Both the position numbers and the translations under genes were made by a program. Below the pieces are notes generated by a model. That model was not told the DNA's origin and did no database searches. It saw only the letters and a list, made by a program, of their open reading frames with translations. A stretch of DNA of 64,000 nt from Lophius americanus (lineage: Eukaryota > Chordata > Actinopteri > Lophiiformes > Lophiidae): NCBI GenBank assembly GCA_037951165.1, contig JBBDHG010000153.1, positions 1,614,001 to 1,678,000 on the forward strand, given 5' to 3'. Below, piece by piece: positions 41,201-54,118 of this stretch (its first letter is position 1; each line of letters starts with the position of its first letter).

Positions 41201-43120
41201 GGGTATGTATGTATATGACTATGCGATAATAAGGATTAGGTTTTATTATTATTAATGAGCCTCCTCCTCTCCTCATTGGTCATCACAGGCACCTTTACAA
41301 TTTGGTCTATTTAAGCTTCAATAATTTCCCACCCCTCCCTCTTCCTCTCATCAACATTGCTGCTCTGTTGCTGCCTTCAGTTTCAGCCCCAACATCCTCA
41401 CATACGGTTCTCTCCAGCTACGGGGTGGTTCAATGGGTTTGCAGATCACTCCCCAAAAACTTGAGTGTAAACACATCTGTGGGCCAAGATTAATCAACTG
41501 AAGGCTCGCAACGCTTGTCTGATATTCATCATACATGTTCAAACCCATTATCTAGTAGGCATTACCTTTCATTCCTTCACCATGTGCTCCGACACGTCCT
41601 GGAGTCTTCCTCTCATTCAGCCGTGGCCGTGGAACAACCAGTGGAATCCACTACTGTAATGATGTTAGTCGAGGGAGGAGAACATGTAGGAGCTAGGACT
41701 ACTGGTTGGGAGACCATCCTCTTGTGCTGCATTCACTTGCACTCAGAAATCTGAGTTTCACTCCTGTACATTTCTGAACTGCGGGAGACATTTCCAAATA
41801 GAGGGAAACATGTCATTCTTGTTGTCACCCCAATGGATGGGGTGGCAAGAAGCCTTTAGCTCCGCCCCTGCTGTGGGAAGTGATGAGGTCGGAGTGTAGG
41901 TGCCAAACTCTGCTCTGCTGCTGCACTAATAAACATTTCAAAATGTAAAATTGTCTGATTGAGACGAATTTGTGCCGATGGACTCCAACGCACATTACAT
42001 AACACCAATCTGTAAAGTTTCCACCCATCTTCATCCCCCTCCCTCAGTCCACCACGCTTGTCCCTGCAGACTCTGGCAGCTGGGACAGCAACTGGGCCGG
42101 AGCTCTGGAAAGAACACTGGGCGAGGAAATGAGGTTTCCAGCGGCTGTGGAGATAAAAGTGGCTGTATCTTCCAGTCTGACAGGAAAATAAATTTTCACC
42201 CTGACAACAAGGGACCTACCTTACAGAGAGTAATGGGTCTATTCCTGAGAGGTACCGACACGCAAACAGGAACGTCATCTGGGTTATTCCCATATCTCCA
42301 TGTCTTTCCTGACAGCCAGAGGTCCAGGCGGTTGTTTGAATGAGATCTGTGTTTATTTTGGAGATGGACGGTGCGATTATCTAAGCAAGGAAGCGCTGTT
42401 TGCGTCTCTAGACGGACCCTACACGCACAGAACCACACATTAGGCCACAGAATTTGATTGAATAACAGTAAACTCCTGCAGATGAGTACTTTTCAGATAT
42501 TAAAACCGACGGCGTGGAGAAGAGCCAGAAGATTGTGGTTTTCTGGGTTTCGACTTGATACCGGTCTGCAGCTGCAGCTTCCCACTCATCATGTCCTGGA
42601 ATTTCATTTAGGCAATTGGCTCTCCGTTTGCACCTCTCGCTCTCCAAGGTAGGGAATTCTTTCCCCCCCGCTCATGGAACGTCATTCTCATTTCCAGAGC
42701 GAGGTGGATGAAAGAGTGAGGACTGGTGTCCCGCTGGGGGGAAATAGCTTCTGCATCTCTGGAGGCAAAAGGACCGCAGCAATGGCTTGTCACCCCCAGT
42801 GGGTGGGAAATATCATGAGATCGCCTCCCGCCAGTGTTTTTGGCTCAGACGCACAAACCTGCTGAGTACACAGAGCAGGTGTTTGCACGGGCAGTTATTG
42901 CACGGATTGGGAGGGCGACCCGCACGCCTGGTATCAGAAGGGCTGTTTGAAAACTCTGCAAAATAATGTTTTAAATCAAGTTACTTTCAACTATAGAGCA
43001 AAAAAAATGAGGCTTGTTTTTCTCCCAAAAGGACACTCATCTTGTCAATATTTAATTAACTTCTTAAATTACTCCAGCTTATTTTGAGCCAGATTAGAAA
43101 CCACTTAAATAAAAGGAGTG

Positions 43121-43180
43121 GGATGGATGGATGGATGGATGGATGGATGGATGGACGGATGGACGGATGGATAGATGGAT
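43121..43180 (+). repeat. (GGAT)n microsatellite
   Basis: About 15 tetranucleotide units with two GGAC variants. Confidence 0.95.
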
Positions 43181-43785
43181 CGAAAGAGAAAACAAGAAAG
43201 AAAGACATATTTGCCAGTCAATCTACATCCCGACCCTCATCAGTGGTCATGAGCTCTAAATGGAAGAATGTGGTCAAAGATACAAACCGCTAAAATGAGC
43301 TTCCATCAGATGGGGGCTCGGTGAACTGCCAGTTGAGAAGGTTCAAGCATATAATTAGGACGCCTCCCTTTTGAGGTTTTCCAGGCACGTTAAACTGAGA
43401 GGCCAGACCCAGAACCCGCTGGAGGGACTATAAACCTCCTCTGGCCCGTGAATACATCAGGATCCCCCAGGTTGAGCTGGAGAGTGTTACTGGGGAGAGA
43501 GACATCTGGAAAATCCAACAAGACTCGACTCAGACTCATAGATGAAAGAAAGATAACGATTGTGAATGTAATAAAAAAGTTCTGCAAGTATGTTCATTTT
43601 GTTTGGCCGGTCATCTTAAAACAGAAAAGAGAAAAGTCTCAACACTGAGACACAGGGATGGGCCTTCAAACCTCTTAGTTTTAATGAAAACTCCTTTACT
43701 TACTGACTTTAAAACTATGTTACGTAATCTGAGGATTTCTTCCTAATGGTCGACAGCTTCCTCTGAAGAAATACAAAACACAGTG

Positions 43786-43836
43786 GAGCGGCGCTGGTGC
43801 CTCACTGTCAGCTGGTTCTGGGTTTGAATCCATCAG
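43786..43836 (-). repeat. tRNA-like tip of the same retroposon family
   Basis: GGAGCGGCGCTGGTGCCTCA followed by GTTCTGGGTTTGAATCC is the reverse complement of the 3' end of the family. The GGTTTGAATCC core resembles a tRNA B box, but there is no cloverleaf, so it is not a tRNA gene. Confidence 0.5.
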
Positions 43837-44473
43837 AAATCTGTTCAGGAATCAGATCTAAACTAAACTCGTTAGTTCTGTTTCGGACTCCGGAGAAATT
43901 CACTCCTCACAACGACATCTTGCTTAAATTTGGGCATTTGTTATTTATGGTTTTAAGGAATCGTTGGGGTTTTCAGTGACTTTTAACAACTCCTGCCAAG
44001 AAAAACTGGCAGATTTTTTTTGCTCAATGCAAATAAATTTGATTACATCTAAGTATTTTTGGGTTCTTTCAAGTACGACGGTTGTGGTGTGCTGCTGGTG
44101 TCTTTACTTTCTTTTGTTTATTTGAGACAGTGAAATGTTTGTGACAGTAATTCAGGCTTCATGTTTGTCTCAAATTGAAAGTGTTGATCTTTTAAAGGTC
44201 ACGTAGGGTAGATTTCATTGGACTGCCACCGTCTTATCGTATATCCCGCCTCCATGTCCGCCCCTTTGTGTTTGAACGTTTAGTTGTACAAAAACTTACG
44301 ACATTAAGAAGACATCTCATGTCCTTCAGTGACGTATTTGTATTTGAATTTAACACTGTTTTATTTTCAATTAGAATAAATAAGAAGCTCATCAAAGGAA
44401 GCCGGCCAACGGATCAGGTACTTCCAGACTCTGGCGGTCGTGATGAAGACCTGTGAAAAAATCGTGTTCTCTT

Positions 44474-45000
44474 CCTTGTGCCTCCTCTGTGGCTCGTGTT
44501 CACCTGTGCCTCGTTGTCTCCTCTCCCCTGTGCCTCCTCTGTTTCATATCCTCCTTTGACTATTTACCCCCCTTCCCTGTGCCTGTGTGAGACGGGTGTA
44601 TTTTTTCACCCGTCTCACTGACTCATATTCCAGGTCCCTCCTGTGTGATTTGTGTTCACCTGTGTCTCATTATTCCCTTCCCTGTAACTCCTCTGTGTTT
44701 CATGTTCTTCTGTGTCTCATTATTCCCTTCCCTGTAACTCCTCTGTGTTTCATGTTCTTCTGTGTCTCATCGTCCCCTCTTCCCTGTGCCTCCTCATTTT
44801 CATTTGTGTCTCACTGACTCCTTTTCCACGTGCCTCCCTCATTTTTTCACCCATGTCTCACCGACTCCTCTTCTCTGTACATCCTGTTTTTTGTTTCCAC
44901 CCGTGCCTCGTTCCTCTATCTTACTGCGCACACAGACCGTTCGTTTTCTGTCTTTCATCCTCCTCTGTCTCCTGTGTCTCCTCCCTGTGGTCCCATGTGT
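44474..45000 (+). repeat. pyrimidine-rich minisatellite with a perfect 50-bp duplication
   Basis: C/T-rich DNA with repeated TCCCTGTGCCTCCTC and GTGTCTCA motifs at roughly 45-55 bp intervals. Units 44661-44710 and 44711-44760 are identical over all 50 bases, so this duplication is recent or kept homogeneous. Overlapping open frames rich in Ser, Leu, Cys and Phe are produced by the repeat and are not called as genes. Confidence 0.8.
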
Positions 45001-46796
45001 TCCAGCCAGGTTGTACTCCAGAGTTTCTCGCATTCTCATGATGTTCATCACGGTGGCCCCTGGTTTAGGTTTTTAATCCTGTTTTTCTCTGGTTGATGCA
45101 GGTGTTGGTGGCCTTCAGACACAGGTGCAATTTGGGTGCTCATCTACTTTTGGTGTTAATTTAATTTGATGTGGCTCGTTTTTATTTGTGTGTATTGTTT
45201 TGTTTTTATTTGTAAGGTGTTTTGATTCGCGGCACACGAAGAACTCCCCCAGTGGTCCATCAGTGAGAGTTACTGTTTTCTTCTCCTTTCTTTGTTTTGG
45301 TTTACTGAATTTCGCCGTATTTGTCTGCGGAGCGGCGAGTCACGGCTGATGAAGCCCCTTTGTTTCATGTCACACAATGGTTTGATGGTGGTCCACAGAG
45401 ACCTCCTTCACCTCACCACCTCTGTCCTTTTCTCAGTCCCTGATGTCATTTTCAACCTTTGTTCTTTCCAATTCCCATTCTTCAAATGATACTAATTTCA
45501 TTTACGGCTGCTCCCAACACAGAGCTCTTCATCCGACCCCTTCATCCCCCGAGGGAGCTGTCTCCCCTGTATGAAATGTTCTGACTCCTTTCCCAGGTCT
45601 ATGAAGGGCCCTTGCCAAAACAGAATGGATACTGTTGCTGAAATATAGACACAGCAGGTCAGAAGATAAGAGAAGGATGTCATCCGTCACAGATATGATC
45701 AGGGCGAACATGCGTGGGAGAAAGAACGCACAGATCCCACTAAGCAATTGTTGCTGATAGAAAAGCCCAGCTAATCTGGTGTGAGGACTGGCAGATGACT
45801 GACTGGCAGATGCGTGACTGGCTTGCTGGGTGATTTGCCCACATTCCTTTTTGGACCCCAGCGGGGATACAGTCTGACCCAGCGTGATAATCCCCTCGCT
45901 GGCAGGACCCCTGATCAGCTCTCCTCTTGACCCGAGATGGGCTAGCTAATGGGGAAGCCGAGCTGACACCGAAGGAATGTATGTTCACACGCACACGATC
46001 ACGTACACACCCGAAAACAACAACGCATCTGTCTGCAAAACATCTTTATCTCCTGGACGAGAGATGTCCTGGACTAGATAAATCAACTTGGCAGGTGTTT
46101 TCTCCCCAGATGTTAGGGAGATTCAAGTCTGAATAGTAGATAAAATGACCCAGACGAACCGAGGGATGATTTAATACACCAAGTTTTTATCACGGAAATA
46201 AACCTAATATAAAACATCACTGATGAAGAGGCCAACGTTCTAAAACAAAGCGACTCATATCTGTTGTTATACTGAAGATAGTGAATAAAATCTAGAGGGC
46301 CGCTGTGTGCTCCTGCTGTGGAAGTAGTAATAACATAGTAATAATCATGATAATATAAGGGGGGTGCAGTAGAACTGGTCTATGGCTTCAGATCGATCGG
46401 ACATACAGTTCTGTAAATGAAAACTGGATCCGCTCCTGATATCTCCTTGCGTACTTTCATGCTAAACGGTGTCAGACCTTCAAACCAAATATAAGATAAG
46501 CAGGTCAACCTGGGTAAACATTAACCCTTTAATGTCTTCGCCAAGAAAAGACTACGGAAAAATTGTGGCATTTATTAATTTTATATCTTAGATACTAAAT
46601 GACAAACTGTTCTGTCAAAAATAAAAAATAAAATCAGGCTAGTTAAATAATTTCATGATGAAATTTAAGTAAAAAATTAAGTAAAGTAGTAAATTTTCCT
46701 GACATGATTTAGTAAAGCATGTTTTAAGAAAACTATTTGATCCTTACAGTGTTCAATATGCCAAAACAATAACGATAAGGCCTTTCTTTTCTCATC

Positions 46797-46955
46797 TGTT
46801 TGGGAGCATTGTCTTGCTGCACGGCTCTGAGCTTCATCCCATCAGATGATGACCTGAGATTCTACATCAAAGCTTTCTGGTAGAGAGATGAATTAATGTC
46901 TTCTCCAATTGTGTGAAGCCATCCTGGCCCTGAGGCAGGAAAGTGTTACCGGCAC
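46797..46955 (+). repeat. dispersed transposon-derived repeat fragment
   Basis: The run GGGAGCATTGTCTTGCTGCA through GATGATGACCTGAGATTCT to GCCATCCTGGCCCTGAGGCA reads like part of an old DNA-transposon repeat common in fish. It shares the phrase GATGACCTGA(G/C)ATTCT with the fragment at 60.8 kb, so the two probably belong to one family. No open frame remains. Confidence 0.45.
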
Positions 46956-48244
46956 CAGACGTAGGGGGAATCTGGACCGCAACGAATGTTACACCGTTGT
47001 GAGGCGTGAGGAGTGAGCATAGCCAAGATACTTTAACTTCACAACTGTGGATCTATGGACGTATGGAGAGAAGACAACTTTTAGCATGTTGCTCAATGCT
47101 TTCATGCATCAATCCATATGATATTATTCAATTACTAAACTCTATAAACAAAACACACATTCCAACAAAAGGAGGTAAATAAATGTATTCAAATACAAAA
47201 AATATTTGTCTTAAAGTCATGGACACTGAACATACTTTCTGGTAAAGGGTCATTTTTAGTTGTTGTTTCTCTTTTTCTCAAAATTTACATCTATCTTATA
47301 CACAGAAACTCACAGCGCCCTCCAAAACACACACCTCCCTACAATCACATCCTTCTACTAAGAGAGAACTACTTTGGAACCTTAAGTTTGCGAAAAACAA
47401 ATCCAACGTGGCAACTCCTCTTGTTACAGCTACAAAATACTTTTTTTTTTACCCACAATAGAGAAGTGAAAACTATGTATGAGCTTACCTGGATGATAAG
47501 CAACACATTTATATCAATATACTAAAGAGAAACAAACATGCATTACCCGTGGATGCTTGAAGAGAGCATATTGCTCAAATAACTGCTCGTTTAATTCACG
47601 CTTGAACAGAGCATGCGCAGAACGGTCTCCCGGTGTATCCACAGTGACACCAGTGCCATCTATTGGCGAATTTGGGGAATAACACTGTGTCTAAATTGAA
47701 CGAAAAGTGTTAGTATAATTCAATTGTTTTTAATATATAGGGGGGTTTCAGCCAAAATCAAAAGTAAAAAAGGAAGCGTTTACAAATTATTATAAAAGCG
47801 TATCCATAGCAACACGCTGCAACCTCTACCTTCCTGCTCGCTGTGGGTTGAATCTTCTTCTTGTGGAATGCTGTGTTTGGCTCACGCCAAATTGGACCCC
47901 TGTCCTCCAAACACTCCATCGCTCAACTCATCAGCCCACTGAATAGTCTCCCATTATTTATATTGTCTTCACATTGTTCTGTGGCAAAATTCAGATGAGC
48001 ATTATTGTTCGTCCTGGTTCGCTTCCACCTCACCAATCTCTCACAGGGATGCTAATTTGTGTGTTCTGATTAATGGAGCCACGACAAGTGAATTTTATTG
48101 AGGTGACAGAGACCTGTGGTTCCTTGGATGTTCCCTTTGTACCTATTGGGACTTCCTGTGTTAGCCTTCACTGTGCTCTTAGGGGGAATTTTCGCATATC
48201 AGTCGTTTCTTGGAAGGTTCACTATTGCCCCAAGTCCACTCTAT

Positions 48245-48374
48245 AGCAGTAGTTTATGTGTCTCACTGTGGATTTGTGGAGTCACAGAGTCTTAGCTTTG
48301 CGATCCTCTCCCGACCGATGTATTTCAATCCTCTTCTTCCTCATCACATCTTGAGTTTCGTTTGATTTTGACAT
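48245..48374 (-). pseudogene. remnant of a Tc1-like transposase N-terminus
   Basis: On the - strand an ATG at 48374-48372 opens a reading frame MSKSNETQDVMRKKRIEIHR followed by SGEDRKAKTL and a stop. This matches the start of Tc1-family transposases: a basic helix-turn-helix with the M-R-K-K--IEI--SG pattern. The stop in the DNA-binding region shows it is dead. The rest of the element is not clearly visible between here and the repeat fragment at 46.8 kb. Confidence 0.6.
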
Positions 48375-50403
48375 GGTGTGCTACTGATGAGACGTACCAG
48401 CCAACTTCCTGCGTCTGACAATGGTCTATTTAAGTGATGATGTCATTGTACAAGGCTGGTAGTAATCAGGTCTGGGTGTGTCTAGTCCAGCTGCAACCAG
48501 TTATTAATGCAGTTTAGGAGGTTCTAGGATACACACAAACATAGAAGAACCCAGCAGAGGGTCAAATCCTATTTCATAACACTAAATCAGTGAATACTGT
48601 GTGTCCAGGAGCAGCAAGGGTCATAAAATACAGGAAGTCTAAATATCACATTGCACTGTCTCTGACATCCATATAGCCTGCTCGTTCTTTGTTGGTGAAG
48701 ATATGGACCTCTCCTCGTAAGCAGAGGCTTAACATTGCAGTTACCTCTTGCTGTGAAGTTGTTTTGGAAACACAAAGTGAGTGCAGATTGCCGTGACTAA
48801 ATCACTGAGTTTCATACCATCGGAAAATGACTGGAAACTTGTTCAGGCCTGGAGGGCCACGCTGCACCAATAAGGAAACAGACAGGATGCCACTGCCAGA
48901 CAGAGGCGCAGAAATGCAGTTCCTGAAAAGGCACAAGACACACACACATAGAGGTTTCACAGGTTAGCACACTTGTATCCTCCATTCAAATTAAGCCGTA
49001 AAGTAGTTTAAAAAGTGTCTCATGTGGCACGACCAGTGCGACCACACTAATGTAAATTGGTGGTTTTCATGCTGGATGAGGGGCTAAGAAACCAGCTGTG
49101 TGCGATGGAGCATCGGCCTGCAGAAAGCTGAGATACATTTATGATGACAAGGCTCTTGGTTAACATTAGAATAGTTTCATTGTGTGACTCACAACCAGAT
49201 GGAACAGCAGTAATTAAAAGACATCGGGAACTGTTAAAAACACTTTGAGGGAAATGAAATCCAACAAATGTTCTTGACACTGCATCACATTTTCTCTGCT
49301 TTAGAAGCAACTATCGGCATGTTTTAACTACGGTTGACGACCACAAAAAGCTTACATTTTTGATGATCCGACGACTGAAGTGATCTGTCCTGAGATGCTG
49401 AATAGCAAGTTTCTCTTTCAAATGCTTCCAAATGGAAGTTTATAAAAAAACAAAATTGTTCACCCTTACTGGAGTCATCAGCTGTCCCTCCACCAGAACA
49501 CCAGGACTCTTAAGTATGAGCTTCGGTGCTGCTCACGATATGATCGCGGTAGCATGAGGTCTTCTGGTGGAGCTCATAGAGCACAAGGAGAGACAGCCAC
49601 TTTGTTGGAGCTTTAGCAAAGTTGCATCTAATAGTAGGGCATCCCAGACGCAGTCCTACAATCACACCGGCCTAAAATATTCTACAGGCCCCTCCTCATC
49701 GAGAATGTCCCCATGTCCCTTTGATGTCCTGCTCAACTGTTTGATTGAGCACATTTTGAGTCAATGTGTCTTATGGAAAGATGTGGCTGAACCTGTGACC
49801 CAGGGGCAGGGTGTATTTTGTAAAAACAAAGGGGCCAAGGATGGTACCCTGGGGGGATCCACAGGTCAAAGGCCCACAGAGGAAGAGGCTTATTTATAAA
49901 GTCTTATTTAATAAGAAGGATTTTTTTTGTTGTTGTCATATTAAAGCATGTGAGGACTTACTAAACAGAATTATGTAACTTGATACAACCAAGAAAAAAG
50001 TCCATAAGGGTCAAACAATTTTCACTGGTTAAAACATGCTTGACCAAACCTTTTTTTTTAGTTCATGGTAAATCTAGTGTCTATACATAAGATATTACGT
50101 TAATAAGCCACAAATAAGTAAACTAGAAAATAGTTTTTTGGAGAGACAACACTGGAACTGCAGAAGTTAAACACCATCATGGATGCAAACTTTCAACTGA
50201 CACAATTCTACGTCCAATCAAGAAATCAAGCAATTACGAAAGCTGAGACAATCATTTAAAAAGAAGATATTATCCCTCCAACTTATTCGTCATACATCTC
50301 CAACAGCCCACATGTATTTGTTTCAGCACCCTAAAAGTACAATTACAAACATATTTTCATTCATCCGTCCACATTTGATTGATAGAGTCAAGTAACAGTT
50401 CTC

Positions 50404-50593
50404 AACTTTGGGCGATTTAGGGTCACCAGTTCACCTGCACTTCATATTTTAGGACTGTGGGAGGAAGTAGCTGAAGTGAACCCTCCACAAAAATGCGGAT
50501 AACACGCAAACTCCGCACAGGAAGGCCTCAGGTGGATTTGGACCGTCACTCTGTGAGGCAGCACAGAAAGCAAGAGTCGCCACTGTGCTGCCA
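50404..50593 (+). repeat. teleost short retroposon-type repeat, 3' part
   Basis: The same family as at 37.2 kb, but this copy keeps the downstream half: GGGCGATTTAGGGTCACCAG, GACTGTGGGAGGAAG, GCAAACTCCGCACAGGAAGG and a tRNA-like end with GTGAGGCAGCACAGAAAGC and CACTGTGCTGCC. Intergenic. Confidence 0.6.
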
Positions 50594-52483
50594 AATTGAT
50601 TTTAACAGTTTTATCTTCTGTAAGGACCCTCTGGAGGTCACGCCATCGTGTTTTCCTCCACGGTAAACGCACCCCAGAGGGCACATTTTGTCCCGAAGGT
50701 ACTTTATCATATTCATATTCAGCCTAGGAGAAACTCTCATGTTTTATTTAGCACGGCGGCGTCCGAGAGGTCACTTTTGTGTTGTTTTGTTTCAAACATG
50801 CAGGCGGCAGGGGTCTAATCACCTTCCTGCCCCCTCTGTGAGTCCATCAGTGCTAATGTAGTTCCCATCGGCCAAACAAAAAAAAACATATAGACTTCAA
50901 GTTAGCAGTGTGAGAATGAAAAACATTAGCTTTGATGTTTTCATCATCAGAGCTAAGGAAGTCTGGACCAGTCATAGAATCAGACCATTGTTCCACAACA
51001 TCTGGTGAACTCCTTGCTATCTCCAAACAAAGGTAATCACGATGAACGCACACAGAGAGCTTGTTCACGTACATTCACCGCAGGAACCCCCCCCAACGAC
51101 TAAATTACCCAAAGTACAAGGGGTCTAACGAGATGATGTTGCATGCAGCCACAATAAAAGCCTTGGACGGCAGTGACTCCGGTGACAATGAATCACGCAC
51201 CAATTGTGGTGTAAGAGTCAAAGGAGTGACTTCACTATCAAACACCAGATGTTTAGATGAATGCACTCAAATGTGGTTCACAAAAATACCTCTCATGGAA
51301 AGTGTCAAGCATCCACATAAAGTAAATCTATCCTCAAAGCAGAACCCGGCTAGTCGCCGCGGCGCCACAGATGGTGCCGCCTTGTTATAGCATGTCCACA
51401 ACATGAGATAGAGGGTATCTGGAATGAGCCTGAGGCTGAGGGGTCTCTAAATCATCACAGTGTAATAGTCTGTTTAAAGGTGCCGTGTCTCTGAAGATGT
51501 GGTCCCGTATCAGCTGATAGATTCTCTGACCAGAGGTGGAGGCTGCAGAGTGTGAGGGGAAAGTGGACAAAGGTGAGTCTGTGCCACATACTCGGACAGT
51601 GTCCCCAATCCTTAAGAGTTTAGACCGCACTAATTGATTTTTCATAACAGAGAATGACTCAAGCCATCAACCTCTCTATAAACTCTCGTTTATTCCCCAT
51701 CTAACAAAGTAAATGTCTGTTTCAAAGAGCACATCGGTCAAAGCCAACGCACTTCCTTGCATCCTCTAGGTCGACAGTAATCCAACCACAAGAGGGCAGT
51801 AAAGGACAAGATTTGTCACAAAAATGGTGACAGTGCGGAAGGAAGGTGATCTAATCCCTAAAAAGTGGCAGATTTACTTTTTTACTACCGGTGAGATTAT
51901 CCCCTTTCACACTCAGGGAACAGTTTCACTCATTTTATTATTTACACCTTTCACACACGCTCAGTCTCAATTGTACATTTCACCTATGCTATACCAGCTG
52001 TGCTCTTCAGCTAGCCACATCTGTCCGGTCCTGATTAGCCTATCATCATCAGCTCTTGCCTTTTCAAATACGACTCTCTTTCCATGTATCTAATCCTTTC
52101 CTGCCTCTGGTTCACGCGCTCCCCGCCTCCCCATCTCTGTCCAGGCCTCACAGATCCATCAAACTCATCATTCATCCTGTCGCAGCAGATTCATCAGCCG
52201 TCGTCACCAGTATCCAGACTCCAAATTGTTCTAGTGGACCAATTATCACACATCATCTGTGTGCAATAAATCAGTCATCTTCTTTCTTCATTCCCGGTCA
52301 CTCCTGTTTGGACTGTTACATAAACATTAACTAAACATAAAGTGATCAACCTCAGCTCTCATAGATGGGGTGATCGGTTGTGCCAGGATGAAGACAGGAG
52401 AAGACGGACCAGACGGTCTCGTTTAACAGCGCTGAATACACTCTGGACTCTGTTTACCCAGGCGCTCTTCAAATTAAATATGA

Positions 52484-53150
52484 CTCATTAGTAATCTCAA
52501 ACAGTTTATATTGACTCAACCTAACTATTTGTATGAGGTCAGCTAAAGTCAGACCGTCTGGGTCGCAAACCAGTGTCTTTCTAGAGCCAAGTTGTGTCAG
52601 GAGGGAGATCCCAGGATGTAAAACCTAAGCCACATCAATATGTGGAATGAGACGGTCCGCTGGTCAGACCCTCAAACGGACGAGGCAGCGACAGAAGAAG
52701 AAGATTAATGAAACAAGACAGATTTTCTTTTCACAGTTCATAATAGCTAAATTTAGACACAAAAACTGTTTTTTTGGTTAAAAAAACTCTGCCCAGTGAG
52801 TCAAATATGAGCTATTTGAGTAAAATATGATATATATAACATAAATCTTCTTGAGTTCATTCCTATTCCCCAAATTTATATGAAATCAGACCCAATTTGG
52901 TGCATAAGAACAGTTGAGAAACTACGGCCTGCGAGCTTTTGGAGATGGAGCTCCCTCTAGTGGTGGAAATATGCAGCTGACCTTTCCCCAAATCAGTCCA
53001 GTTCTTCCTCGTACTAAAGTCTATGAAAGCATAGAAATGTGAAAATGATCCATTGTATAACTTTTGGGTTATCGCGTTAACACCGAGGATCTGTGACGGC
53101 GAGGCGATGACCATTCCATAATAACCCGGGATATAAATAGTTCTATTACT
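52484..53150 (+). repeat. 0.6-kb dispersed repeat, copy 2 (intergenic)
   Basis: The partner of 32033-32622, containing GACTCATTAGTAATCTCAAA, AGCTAAATTTAGACACAAAA, TCCCTCTAGTGGTGGAAATA and TGAAAATGATCCATTGTATA. It has an extra segment (about 52545-52700) not matched in copy 1, so one copy has an insertion or the other a deletion. Confidence 0.75.
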
Positions 53151-53241
53151 TCCCTATTAAGACACTAACATCTCTAAATGTGTGAAATCTGTTCATATCC
53201 CACGTCTCAGGCCATGTTGGGCTGGGTTCCTGTTGTGTTGT

Positions 53242-53280
53242 GTCCAGATGGACCCAGACGGCACCTGGGTCCATCTGGAC
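53242..53280 (+). repeat. 15-bp perfect inverted repeat (hairpin)
   Basis: Arms GTCCAGATGGACCCA at 53242-53256 and its exact reverse complement at 53266-53280, with a 9-nt spacer. It is intergenic, just after the repeat copy ending near 53150. Confidence 0.9.
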
Positions 53281-53919
53281 TGGAGCTGCAGTTCACATCT
53301 GGCCTTCAAATGTGTGTGAGACGACTCTGCAGAGAAATATGACCGCTTGCTCTGAATAACATAATTACATACAATTAACTCGCTTGACCCCCCCTCCGTC
53401 AAAGTTAGCAGCAGAAAACGGGGGCCACACAGACTCTCAGTGCTTCATGAAGGAAGAAACAATAAAGCCAGAAGCTGATCAGGTGGTGCGTCAGAGCTCT
53501 GCTGCCATGTGTGATATGCGGAAAGAGACGTGGAGGTAAAGACGGATGGAGGCATCAACAGATGTTTGCAGCGGGCCGCGAGACAAACACAGCAGACAGA
53601 CCAGACAGAAAGTGGCAGATTTACATGCAGTAAATGACGTGGAACAGGAGGAGGATGGAAAAGACACTTGAGTCATGTACTAATAACCAGAAGCGTACTG
53701 AGGACATCCAGTGGATGAAAGAGGAAGAGTAGATTTATATCGACCGGTCTGAAGGAAAGCTCAGATGCTGGTTGATGGCGTTCTCTCACCCGGCTTCATG
53801 AGGCTGCATGAAAGACCAAACCGGGAAAAGAATCATTTGAAGTTCGATCTAGGAGGGGTTTCACAGCTGGAAGTCAGAGACTGTAGGGTTTGGGGTCGAA
53901 GAGTGGTCTTCCTCCGACC

Positions 53920-54118
53920 TGAAGGTTGATTGGTTCAATCCCATCCCTTTGGGCCCACATGTCAGTGACTTGGTCCGCCAGCGAAAGGTTCCTGAACCAC
54001 TGGGCTCACAGGAGCTGCCCACTGATCCCCAGGTGTAGAGATGCAGAGAATTAGTTTTACAATGTTATTTCATATCCGAACATGACGGTCAGTCATGTCA
54101 AAAAAAAAAAAAAAAAAA
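53920..54118 (+). repeat. SINE-like sequence ending in a 19-A tail
   Basis: It begins with TGAAGGTTGATTGGTTCAAT (B-box-like GGTTCAATCCC), continues through CTTGGTCCGCCAGCGAAAGG and TGAACCACTGGGCTCACAGG, and ends at an uninterrupted run of 19 A at 54100-54118. A tRNA-like head with an A tail on the same strand suggests a retroposed SINE. Target-site duplications were not identified. Confidence 0.45.

Noticed and set aside
41133..41215. Possible tRNA gene
   Set aside because: A tRNA-like A-box region is present but the B box is degraded and no cloverleaf forms; a SINE head is more likely.
41972..42343. 123-codon ORF in the intergenic region
   Set aside because: No recognisable motif, no convincing promoter or splice sites, and composition like its surroundings.
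44587..45096. Several overlapping Cys/Ser/Leu-rich ORFs
   Set aside because: They come from the 50-bp pyrimidine-rich minisatellite and occur in more than one frame, as expected of a repeat.
49567..49899. 110-codon ORF ending in KGAKDGTLGGSTGQ
   Set aside because: Considered as a transposon or retroelement gene fragment, but no catalytic or domain motif could be identified.
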